Made by a program: the position numbers and the translations under genes | From: Phoronis ovalis | Lineage: Eukaryota > Phoronida > Phoronidae | NCBI GenBank assembly: GCA_028565635.1 | Contig: JAOXYB010068867.1 | Coordinates: 1 to 10,037 of the forward strand | Direction of reading: 5' to 3' | DNA: 10,037 bases | Shown here: positions 1 to 7,979 of the stretch, in pieces | Layout of the letters: each line of letters starts with the position of its first letter | How positions within the stretch are numbered: position 1 is the stretch's first letter | Notes under the pieces: generated by a model | Told to the model about the DNA's origin: nothing | The model's database searches: none | Seen by the model: the letters and a program-made list of their open reading frames with translations, nothing else

Positions 1-190
1 TATATATATGGATCAGGAGAACGCGGCTTGCGTACTCCTGGGATAATACTACACAATTAGCCTACTGTCTTCGGCCAGTAGAAGTGTTGTCGAGCGCTAG
101 TTCGCAATGGTGGCCAGTTATTTTAACATTAATTGTTTTCAGTAGTTCATATGTTAAATAACAACTTATGTTATGGAAGCCTCGATTTTT

Positions 191-312
191 CTATACCATA
201 CAAGCAATACCGTTAGATGTCACAATAGTTGACAATATGACATTTATTTTTTGGACGCGCATCTTATTCTTAGACGATTCGTATACGTCATATAAGTAAG
301 TGTTCAGAAATA
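191..312 (-). CDS. Candidate terminal exon (one of four alternatives)
   Basis: A good acceptor (gcatatttcag) is followed, in the phase required after the 910-945 exon, by about 39 codons ending in TAG. The peptide begins FLNTYLYDVYESS and ends NGIACMV, with no recognisable domain. An AATAAA on this strand at 244-249 lies inside the exon rather than after it. Rival phase-compatible acceptors are at about 798 (about 19 codons to TAA), at 625 (runs through the palindrome to a TAG at 338) and at 38 (open to the window edge). None is decisive. Confidence 0.22.
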
Positions 313-333
313 CTGAAATATGCTGACTCAGAC

Positions 334-622
334 CTACCTAACCAGCATAGACTCGAACCGTCAATCCGCACTGCTTCTTGAACCGTCGTTTCCGTAGACC
401 CGCACAAGTTGTCTGGAATTTATACAGATTTTCGGAGACTCGGACCTGCTGTTCGACAAGTGTTCGAGTCTCCGGAAATCTGTACGAGTTCCTGGCAACT
501 ACGGAAACGACGGTTCGAGTAGTAGGAATTACGGTGCGAAACCCGGAAAAGGGGTTCGAATGGTAGGAAGAATGCAGGTTCGACAGTGCGGATTGACGTT
601 CGAGTCTACGTTGGTTAGGTAG
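334..622. repeat. Foldback palindrome element
   Basis: The outer arms 334-373 and 584-622 are nearly perfect inverted copies starting ctacctaacc. Inner matched pairs are 380-397 with 499-516 (exact over 18 bases) and 424-442 with 465-483 (18 of 19). The right half carries about 50 extra bases between the outer and inner pairs. GC content is clearly higher than the flanks. The motif gttcga recurs several times. Both strands have long open frames, which is expected of a GC-richer palindrome and is not good evidence of coding. No target-site duplication is obvious. Confidence 0.75.
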
Positions 623-909
623 CCCTGCGACTGTTTTAAACCACAAAAGTATATAAACTAATGCAGGTTATTTTGATTGACATGATGTAAAATAAATTTG
701 ATTGATCAAGTGCTGAGAGGGTTGCATAAATCAAATTATAAAAAAATAATCAGTTGAACCAGCCTAGATAATGATGAACATTTGTTTAATATACCTGTAA
801 GTTTAATCCACTTGGAATTTTACGTAGAGAAAAGAACTGAGAATATTGCACTTAATGATGTAAAATTTTTAATACGCTATGGAATCGGTATAAAACACAT
901 TGTACTTAC

Positions 910-945
910 GTGGCCTTGTGGGCGTAACTGTAGTAATGCTTACAC
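910..945 (-). CDS. Short exon continuing the stalk (36 nt)
   Basis: The acceptor is a good polypyrimidine match (gttcctatttacag) and the donor is c|gtaagt. Two leading bases complete Gly after the previous exon, then VSITTVTPTRP, leaving one base. It is again a phase 1-1 exon with Thr/Pro-rich content, in keeping with the preceding stalk. The small size makes it less certain than its neighbours, but strong sites, correct phase and similar composition agree. Confidence 0.62.
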
Positions 946-3900
946 CTGTAAATAGGAACAAATAATAACAATATTGTGAATAACAATCAATATATTATAC
1001 AATGTGCACTTATTTTGTGTGAGTGATTCTGGTAGGAATACAAAAAGTTCTTTGCAGAATATTCTGTTGCCAAGGATCTCGAATTTCTACCAAGTCAAGA
1101 AGACGGTTTTTCAAATGCGCATTATACCTACAAGTCCTTACCTGTTGACGGTGTGGTTGGTGATAATGTGGTTGTTGACGGTGTGATTGGTGACGGTGTT
1201 GTTTGTGGTGGTGTAGTTGGTGACGGTGCGGTTGCTGACGGTGTGGTTGCTGACGGTGTGGTAGCTGACGGTGTAGTTGCTGACGATATAGCTGCATTTG
1301 CTGTTGTTGTTTTAGCAGGAACATCAGATAAGTCAACTGCAACATGGTAAACATATGCTAATTAAAACCAGAGTTAATAAATCCTTCGCCTTTGATAGAA
1401 ACTGACAGGATATAAACGTTCAATAGATAGTGTCAGTGTGATCTTAGGATGTCACTTGAGGTGACATTTATCGTAGTGTACTCTAGTTAAATATTTAATA
1501 TAGAATGAAATTGTGCTTACTTATGTTTCAATAGGTACTTTAACAAATAGTCAAAATGTATAAAACACATCAATTGCCTATCTCGCCTAACACATTTAAC
1601 ATGAATAACGGTTTCTCCCACTTATTTAAACATTCTCAAATTTAACACACTAGCAGGGCATCCGTCTTCGACGAGTTCCATAGACAAGTGATGGATAAAG
1701 GTAAAAATGTAAGATGGTTTGTGTGTACATTACAAAAAGATAAACTTTAAAAATAGTAATAATTGCAATATAGAAAGCTATTTCAATGAAAATCTAAAGC
1801 AGAGTACCCCTGTATACAACGTTTCTACAATTGTCCTTACATATGGTCATGTTCAGACAAAAGTCCATCACAGTGTTCCCCTGAGTCCTCTGTCATTTCC
1901 CGTCAATTTCAACGCACATGTACACAAACATCACTACACACCTAGGCGTTACACAACACATAAACTGAATTGATATAAAAATCCATAATAATCACTGGCT
2001 ATATATCCCATTCTGCTTCATACACATTGTCGCGTATATTTATTTATCCACTCCAGTGTGGCATGTCAATCAATTCCTCGTGTAAATGTCGTCGACCACA
2101 GCACTATGTAAACATTGTTCCTCGCATTTATTTAACCCGTCCCATGCCTTCTGGCATGCTAATAATATAACTGGACACTTGAATGAATGCAGAATAGCTC
2201 TACTCACCTGTGGATCAGCTACAGGATCTCCTATTGTTTAAAGAAAGTTCTTTGATATAGGGCGGGGGTAAAGAAATAAGTTGTGGGCTCTGTTTTTTAT
2301 TGTGGGAGGTTCAGTAAGGAAAGAAATGTAAAAATACTTTAAAATTGTTAAAAAGTAAAAAGGAAAGGAAGTGGTTATATATGGTGCTTACCTTGTAACT
2401 TATCCTCTGGTGACCCTTGTACTATTCTTATACTCTAACCACTAGGTGTCAGCAGACGTCACAAAAATGTACCAATAACAAATAGTCCCAATTACCTTGT
2501 ATATTGTGCCCCCGCTTGGAATCGAACTTAAGAACTTTTCGCTCATTGTCAATACAGACCTTCCAACTTGGGAAACTTCCTTTTATTTATATAGAAGATG
2601 AAAGATGGACAACCAAATATAGACATAGCAAACTCACTTTCTATTAGTGTGATGCTGCTTTGATCAACGACAAAACTTCCCCAAGAACTTTGACCATTTG
2701 CATCAGTAATAACAGAATCTTGAATAACTTCCAGTGCTGTTTTTGAAGTTTTAAGTACCACTTTAAAATGAACGACAAAGCTCACGACAACACTACCAGC
2801 ACTGAAATGCAGTTGTTCGAAGTATTAAAAGTAGTTACAATATTTCTAGAGTACTATCTTTTTGTAGATTTACGGACCAACATATATATTTCGGTAAAGA
2901 ATGAACACATAGTTTTATAATTTAATGTTTATGCGTAATTTTAAGTTGAACTCAAAGAACGCTGTTAAGTTAAACCTACTTGCCTTCAACATCTTATTTA
3001 CAGCTCCACACTAAATTCAAGGATATCCTAATCTCAATCAGAAATTAGAATGACTTCTTTTATTAGGTCACTTTCATGCATGTCTCTCAAGTAAGGGTTG
3101 ACAAAGAAATCAGATCGAGAGTCTGCAGCATTTTTACATATAAAAGAGACACGAGACATTAACAAATAGAAAGGTCCAACGTTGTTGGGGAAAACAATGT
3201 GGCCATTGTAGAAACTTACTTAAATTCTGATACTTCGGTAAGATCATAATCGTCTCTCAGGCCACTTTCTTGATATGTAGTATCGATCTATAATCATTAA
3301 ACACAACTAAATTGTTGATGTTATATATTTCTAAAAAGGGTGCACATGATCGGAATCTTTTGGAAAACATGGGAGATATGGGAATATGCCCCTGTACTTT
3401 ATTTGAATTTCGGCAGGATTTCCTACTGTTATTTGGATATGCATTATATGGTAAAGTTTCAATGTAGTGTCTAATGTGCTGGACAGGAGCAGCCTTCCCA
3501 AATTCACGTCTGGTCAGATCACTAAGACTTGTTAAATTTGTTAACAAGCATAAGTACTGATATATTAGTTAAAATCAAATTAATTTTCTTTAGCTGAATT
3601 GAATGTAAAAATCTTACATTTAATTATCATAACCGTGGAGAAAAAATAATTTGACGTTTACCTCTTTAAGGAATTTTTCCTCTAATTGGCGATACCCCAA
3701 GGATTTTGAATTATTATAAGCCTGCACAAAGTCTTGTGTCAGTGACATAGAACCTTTCATTGTTGTCATCTGTTTTTGTGACACTTGCCCTGTGCTGCCG
3801 CCATCTTTTGGTGCTCCTCCTGTGCAATGAATACAATCGTATTTTTTAATCTCTAGCATAGATTGCAAACAAACAATGTGAACACATTTATTGTTTTGTA

Positions 3901-4449
3901 ACTGTTCGCGTTCGATGGTGTAAACAATAGAAGCAATTTCGTATATTTATTACATAATTATTTATGTTACAAATAATTTTGAAAATGTGTGAATGGGTTA
4001 TATTCAATCCTACGAACACTCTAATTCCACCTAGCTGGCAGTCTGTTGTTAGAGGTTATACAAAAGTTAATTGGTTAAGACTGCATGAAAAACTGTGAGT
4101 AGGCATGAGACGTGATTGTCTTTATTTGTGATTAAACAGACTTTTCTGCGAAGAGTGTATTTACTAAATGACAAGACTTTACTATTGAGTCCTTACATTT
4201 GTGTCCTTATGCCATATAAATATTGTTAACATAAACCCACAAGGAATATTTAGTCCAGGGTTCCTTACCAGAAAAATGCACACCCGCACCAACAGATATT
4301 GCAATTACAGCGACTAATGCTAAAGCTATAAAGGCTATGATACAATTTTTTCGGTTGTTTCTTCCCTCAAGCTTTGTGACTTCTTGCTGTCCGTCTGTGT
4401 CGCTTGTTTCATAAATTGGGTTATCGAAACCAACGTTTTCTGAGTTGCT
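910..4449 (-). CDS. Type II membrane SEA-domain protein with mucin-like stalk (six exons, partial)
   Basis: The exons read in order 4269-4449, 3662-3819, 3220-3287, 2638-2801, 1142-1336, 910-945. Every junction has GT and AG and the phases agree throughout, giving 267 codons plus one base. Counting from the first codon at 4449: residues 1-34 are cytoplasmic and end in a basic cluster (EGRNNRK), 36-57 form a transmembrane helix, about 80-190 form a SEA domain, and 191-267 are Thr/Ser/Pro-rich. Basic residues before the helix predict N-terminus inside, as in enteropeptidase/TMPRSS-type proteins, which also place SEA just outside the membrane. The likely role is a cell-surface, mucin-like or protease-anchoring glycoprotein. 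No catalytic domain is visible, because the C-terminus is not resolved here. The initiator Met is also not certain. The domain calls are firm; the family identity is open. Confidence 0.75.
1142..1336 (-). CDS. Exon: Thr/Ser/Pro-rich mucin-like stalk
   Basis: The acceptor is catgttgcag and the donor is acag|gtaagg. The exon is 195 nt, phase 1 at both ends, so it can be skipped or duplicated without frame loss. After DLSDVPAK the 64 residues become a low-complexity run built on TPSAT, TPSPT and TPPQT units. About 45 of the 64 are Thr, Ser or Pro, as expected for a densely O-glycosylated extended stalk. The shadow frame on the same strand reads Gln/His-rich, and the plus strand reads Gly/Val/Asp-rich. 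Both are artefacts of the 15-bp repeat, since only the Thr/Pro frame fits the flanking phases. Confidence 0.77.
1154..1300. repeat. Degenerate 15-bp tandem repeat inside the stalk exon
   Basis: Plus-strand units of the type gttgctgacggtgtg, with variants, repeat through this interval. On the minus strand one unit encodes TPSAT. Units nearer 1250-1300 are the most uniform, and those at 1150-1220 are more diverged. Such coding minisatellites commonly vary in copy number between alleles. Confidence 0.8.
1337..2637 (-). other. Intron of the SEA gene
   Basis: This is the 1.3-kb intron between the SEA and stalk exons. It is AT-rich and I see no further exon with the required phase 1-1. A strong donor-like site occurs near 2208-2213 (ccacag|gtgagt) but no compatible acceptor makes an open exon with it. 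The interval holds two degenerate direct repeats at 2023-2164 and a scatter of tRNA-like box motifs at 2430-2530. An 84-codon plus-strand frame at 1719-1973 has no splice or protein features. Confidence 0.6.
2023..2164. repeat. Two degenerate direct repeats
   Basis: The segment at about 2023-2070 and the one at about 2112-2164 share an order of blocks: acattgt, tcgc, tttattta, a C-rich stretch, tggcatg, aat. The second copy also contains a small hairpin (catgcc ttct ggcatg). Similarity is moderate and gapped. Confidence 0.4.
2638..2801 (-). CDS. Exon: end of SEA domain with GSVVV cleavage motif
   Basis: The acceptor is gcatttcag and the donor is the near-consensus gaaa|gtgagt. The exon encodes AGSVVVSFVVHFKVVL, a helix (KTALEVIQDSV), then GSFVVDQSSITLIE. 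GSVVV is the canonical SEA autoproteolysis sequence, cut between Gly and Ser in MUC1-type domains. The following alternating hydrophobic residues form the next strand. The exon starts one base into a codon remainder and ends with one base, which matches the exons on both sides. Confidence 0.87.
3220..3287 (-). CDS. Exon: middle of SEA domain (68 nt)
   Basis: This small exon was found by searching for the missing middle of the SEA fold with length 2 mod 3. The acceptor is gattatag and the donor is the strong gtaagt. It reads IDTTYQESG, then LRDDYDLTEVSEF, plus two bases that join the next exon's T to make Asn. The Tyr, the Val and the Phe just before GSVVV are the expected SEA positions. An in-frame TAG sits directly upstream, so the exon cannot extend far. 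The acceptor is the weakest part of the call because its pyrimidine tract is poor. Confidence 0.72.
3662..3819 (-). CDS. Exon: start of SEA domain
   Basis: The acceptor is ttgcacag and the donor is gag|gtaaac. Two leading bases complete the split Gly codon and the exon ends in phase 0. A short Gly/Lys/Ser/Gln linker leads into the segment from KGSMSLTQDF to EEKFLKE. This has the SEA pattern of a first strand, then a helix with conserved Phe, Tyr and Ser-x-x-Tyr spacing. An N-glycosylation sequon, NNS, lies at about residues 96-98. The length (158 nt) and phase fit both neighbouring exons. Confidence 0.8.
4269..4449 (-). CDS. Exon: cytoplasmic tail and transmembrane helix
   Basis: A pyrimidine-rich acceptor (ctgttttcag) precedes the exon, which begins in phase 0. 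It ends ttttctg|gtaagg, leaving one base of a Gly codon. It encodes 60 residues: SENVGFDNPIYE near the start, an acidic/polar stretch, the basic EGRNNRK, and then about 22 hydrophobic residues from CIIAF to GAGV. FDNPIY fits the FxNPxY clathrin internalisation signal known from LDL-receptor tails. The frame stays open upstream to an ATG at 4521, so an unspliced start there is possible. However, the residues this would add (rich in C, I, F, Y) look like translated acceptor tract, so I prefer splicing. Confidence 0.75.
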
Positions 4450-4531
4450 CTGAAAACAGTGATAATAAAAAATTACGCAAATATCGCATTCGTTATCGTT
4501 GTTAGAGATGAGAGATCCCATAAGGATTGAC

Positions 4532-4691
4532 CCCCGAGATCCACTCCGGGTTTAGCTGAAGCAGGCTAGATGCGTCTTCTACACAAATTGAGGAGGTTCC
4601 TTCTAATTTTAAAGTGTTTTTTATGCTGGGATATATTCCAGGTCTGTGACGTGAAGCTACTATCATGGGCATACGACTACCATCAGTTACA
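4532..4691 (-). CDS. Possible upstream coding exon of the SEA gene
   Basis: A good acceptor (ggtttttgtgtcag) is followed by a frame open for 62 codons to a TAA at 4502. The reading contains MPMIVASRHRPG and ASSLLQLNPEWISG, and the composition is protein-like. If a weak donor at ggg|gtcaat is used, the exon ends in phase 0 and joins in frame to the tail exon across an 82-nt intron containing a ctaac branch-like site. Two Met codons near the start could initiate. The donor is poor and I recognise no domain. It could instead be a terminal exon of another transcript or chance. Confidence 0.35.
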
Positions 4692-6213
4692 CTGACACAA
4701 AAACCATAATCAATATATATTATTAATTATTAATATCATAGTTTTGAAACATAAGTATCAACTTTAATGTTATCACTTGTAATACAAAGAATTTTCAACT
4801 TACAAATGAGGTTGTTTGTTTTTAACTAATAAAATTAATTTTTATTAAATTACCAGATATACAACTGATTTAATACAGACTCAGTAGTCATAAAATAATT
4901 GTTCAATAATCGTAAAAAAAGTGGCTAGCGGTCATCCACAAAGGGTCGCATTTTCAATGTTTTACTTTCTTTAGGAATCCTCAAGTGTTCCCCAAAGCCC
5001 TCTCCCGAAAAGCACCCTTCAATTAAAGTGCCTTCCTCTCCAAGGCACCCCCAAAATTCCCCATTTAAAGTTCCTAGTTTCAAGCTAGATTAATGAAACA
5101 CCTTGGGCAGGTTATTTAGATCATAAACTTTTAATTGGTAACGAAATAACGAACAACATCACCGCCAAGTGGCGCCACAGTCGATCCCAATTTTTTTAAT
5201 AACTCCAGTAGTTTTTCAGGTAGAGTATGAAACTTGGTAGGTCTTTTTTGACGCGTTTTGAAACGATTTATAGGGAGAACGATGAGCAAGCCCCCCCCCC
5301 CCTCAATGAAAAATAGCTCCTGTGTTTTGTATTTCCAGAGAAAATTAGAGGCAGCGAACCATCTAGAGGACAAACTTGTCGTTTCTAATCAAAACATGAG
5401 AGAATACGCCTTGTGAAAAAATCCACTGGAACAAAGAATTCGATAGCAACGGCAACAAACAGTGTTTAGTGTGCGTGAGTGCGTAATGTAAAGTAAAAAG
5501 ACATCGTTGTTCTTAATTACGATTTTCTAAATTAAAAATACATTACGTAATAACACTTCACTTTAAGGGTACGCATGCGCAACCCTGACAATAAAGCGCA
5601 TCCTCGTCACAATACTCGACAAAATTACTCATGATGTAATCATTATAAAAATATTGTTTAGTAAATGTATTGAGTATAACGTTTAGATCGATTTTTTTTA
5701 CATTTTGTATTACAATCCCAAGAATCACAGGTTTCGCTTTAAAATTTTAACAAAATTCACAAACTATAGGTATGATGGGAATCTGTAAGAGTCAAAAAAT
5801 TGTCGAAATAAAACGCCACCCAGCTGTGTACTATATGTTGACCTGGTGAATGATTTTTTTATTATGTAAATTAAGTAAGCTAAATGATATGCACATTAGG
5901 TGTGTAGTATCTCTAAAATCACTGAAAAACAGTCTGAAAAGCTGTTCATGAAGGATGTATTTTGTATATGTATGTATGTATATTCGTTTATTATAGTGAC
6001 AAGTAATGTACAAAAAATGTTTAAACAAATGTACAATTAATCAGTATATACATTTGCCCTGCCCGAATGGGCTTATTTGTCACTTTGAACAGTAGAAATT
6101 ATAAACAAGAACAGGTGCAAAATAGCTTTTCACAAAGACAAATACATTATTTATAAAGTAATTTACATCGCAAATTGTAAGCTTGTTTCATAAATTTTGC
6201 CAGTTGTCTTGGC
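4692..6213. other. Gene-poor region upstream of the SEA gene
   Basis: This is AT-rich sequence with no convincing exon. It contains a C-rich block (about 4975-5075), a C12 run at 5291-5302, a bZIP-like and NRF1-like motif pair at 5542-5581, and a short TATG run near 5966-5980. A minus-strand frame at 5131-5373 reads through the poly-C run as a Gly tract and ends in TAA. Its last 40 residues (from RFKTRQKRPTK) look somewhat protein-like, but no splice site or family supports it. The small frame at 5831-6028 is low-complexity AT-rich noise. Confidence 0.5.
5542..5586. promoter_or_regulatory. Possible promoter motif cluster
   Basis: A perfect palindrome attacgtaat (5542-5551) fits the PAR-bZIP/E4BP4 site TTAYGTAA. 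About 20 bp on, tacgcatgcgca (5570-5581) matches the NRF1 consensus at 11 of 12 positions on the minus strand and is framed by agggt and accct. CpG density is raised compared with surrounding sequence. Its place, about 0.9 kb upstream of the first candidate coding exon, suits a promoter for the minus-strand SEA gene, but no transcription start is visible. Confidence 0.22.
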
Positions 6214-6216
6214 CTA

Positions 6217-6459
6217 TGATCTAACAGAAACTGTAATTTGTGAAAATATGAGAAAGACATAATACTCCTTATCCTTGCTACGCGGATTGCTGCATCTATT
6301 TTCTTTCCATATACATAATATACAGGACCTGTTGTTCAATCTTTCAAAATGGGATTGTGTGGAGGTCTCGGGGCTGGGACTAGGTGGGATGGTATCCCTT
6401 GAGGGTGTTTGGGCTGGATTCTCCCGATAAATCGATTTAAAAGACCCACCAAGACCCAT
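6217..6459 (-). CDS. Unassigned Pro/Ser-rich open frame
   Basis: The frame opens with MGLGGSFKSIYREN, followed by a Pro/Ser/Thr-rich stretch (IPPSPSPETSTQSHFE), and is open for about 80 codons. The first 45 residues look like a disordered cytoplasmic segment and could be a first coding exon of the SEA gene. The only nearby donor (aacag|gtcctg) is weak and leaves phase 2, so a further exon would be needed to reach the phase 0 tail exon. The second half (CILCIWKENRC onward) looks like intron. It may be chance. Confidence 0.2.
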
Positions 6460-6474
6460 GAAATGACACACCAA

Positions 6475-7457
6475 GCTAAATTATAATTACCCTGCTTTAA
6501 AATCTATTGGAGTTATAAAAATGTTATCGACAGGGAAGACTCTTGGTGGTGACCTTATTATTTATTACATAGACAATTAAAAGGCTAAGAAATAATTAAC
6601 TTACCCGCCTTGTTTAATTAACCTAGCTTTAAAAATGTTAGATTAATAAACAAAAGACATGTTTTGGGGACTTTCGGCGGGCTTGTGTAGGGGATCCTTA
6701 AACGGCGCCTTTGGAGGACTTTAGGGACACTTTGGGGGCCGGGTTTCCAATGAAGGAAAAAAGAAAAATGTTTTTAGTAGCGATTCCTTGCGTATGGCCG
6801 TTCGTCGCTCTTTTTATGATTGTTGAACACTCCTTTTATGACTATTAGAGTAAACATATAATATAAAAAAAACTATCAGTATTATCTAAATAGGTAGCTA
6901 AGAGTCGAATAATATATGCTGTAGTTGGGCTCTGACCGAGATATACTATGCAAAAATAGTTAGGAATCACCACATGTCTCTATATATTTTTAAAATTTAA
7001 CAATAGGCAAATATTTTTTTCACAAATTCATTCTTCAACATTTAAGAATTCCCCAAAAAACAAAAAGAAAAGTCACAATTTACGTGGAAATTGTCTTTTT
7101 AACAAGATGGTGTGTCCAATGCATTGAATATGAATTGAAGGGGCTAAACGCAGTCTTAAGCCAAAAAGGATTAAAATGCCAAGAATGCTTGAGGTGAATA
7201 ACATGCATAGTTTTGATACATAGTTACAGTTTTGAAAATACGCTTTCATTGTTTTCGTTTCAAAAAGGTGTCTGCTTAAAGTTTACCTCCCAAACACTAA
7301 AAAACAAATAAGATCTAAATAAAAAAAATACTGGAGGCGAATACCCATTCAGCGACATGTGTTAGCATTTTATTTATAGTACATATTATTTCAATGCTGT
7401 CTCTTTTATATACAATAAAATCGCTGCTTGTTATGATAGTAAAAGGATAGCATATAT
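6475..7457. other. Intergenic AT-rich stretch with one GC-rich block
   Basis: I see no exon with good splice sites on either strand. A G-rich block at about 6661-6755 (gggg and ttt-ggg clusters) stands out from the AT-rich surroundings. On the minus strand it resembles the C-rich block at 4975-5075. The rest is simple AT-rich sequence. Confidence 0.5.
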
Positions 7458-7824
7458 CCGGGGGGTACTCGAGGAATTTTTGGTGGGGGTGTGCAGCCCA
7501 GTTGAAAATTTTGGATTTGGATTGTATACTTCTTACTATAGTTTTGTGGACTGCTACCGTAAAGCTATTAAAACATTTGGATTGCTACTCACTGCTTACA
7601 GCGAATAATTTGGATTAATTTTAGGTTTGTATCCATAAATAAATTTTAGAATTTGGTTTGTATCAGTCAGTTTGCGTAAACATGGATTGCTGTACTCAAA
7701 AATTTGGATTGTTACCCTAAAATTTCAAAAAATTTGGATTGGGTTTGCTACCACACTGAGCTAAAATTTTGGATTGGGTTCCGCGGCACATCCCCGTTGT
7801 CAAAAAACCTTGAGTACCCCCCGG
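7458..7824. mobile_element. Miniature inverted-repeat element (about 367 bp)
   Basis: Terminal inverted repeats start ccggggggtactc at 7458 and end with its exact complement at 7824. Similarity continues inward for about 39 bp with mismatches. The interior has no coding capacity and contains about eight degenerate copies of aatttggattg followed by ctac or tacc, spaced roughly 25-60 bp. The size, inverted ends and non-coding repetitive core fit a non-autonomous DNA transposon. A target duplication is unclear: gcata occurs close to both ends (7450-7454, 7827-7831) but offset by 2-3 bases. Confidence 0.68.
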
Positions 7825-7926
7825 AGGCATAGCAGCAACAACTGCTATTATTTATATACGACTTCAATCTTCGAAAGGTTTTAAAACATCTGATTTCAAA
7901 ATTGCTGCGTATTTCACTATAAATAT

Positions 7927-7932
7927 TTTATT
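7927..7932 (-). terminator. Polyadenylation signal AATAAA
   Basis: A canonical AATAAA lies on the minus strand 48 bp after the TAG of the terminal exon at 7980. A T/G-containing stretch follows. It marks the 3' end of the right-hand gene and shows that this gene stops before the SEA gene begins. Confidence 0.5.
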
Positions 7933-7979
7933 TAAATATAGTTTGACATTTATGTGATGTTATGATAAAAATTGTATTT

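Noticed and set aside
1153-1350. Plus-strand Gly/Val/Asp-rich frame
   Set aside because: It is the complement of the 15-bp coding repeat. It has no splice or start context, and the minus-strand reading is supported by phases on both sides.
1010-1354. 114-codon minus-strand Gln/His-rich frame
   Set aside because: It is a frame shadow of the Thr/Pro stalk exon. Using it would need phase 0 entry, and the next exon would then hit a stop at once.
1719-1973. 84-codon plus-strand frame
   Set aside because: It lies in an intron, with no splice sites, no family resemblance and AT-driven composition.
2208-2330. Extra exon before the strong donor ccacag|gtgagt
   Set aside because: All frames from nearby acceptors meet a stop, or give a 20-23 nt piece whose phase does not fit the exons at 2638 and 1336.
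3257-3547. 96-codon minus-strand frame between SEA exons
   Set aside because: It has no good acceptor or donor and no SEA-like content, and its 3' part overlaps the true 68-nt exon in another frame. It is taken as intron.
5131-5373. 80-codon minus-strand frame with Gly tract
   Set aside because: The Gly run is just the poly-C tract and no splice signals frame it. The protein-like tail was not enough to call a gene.
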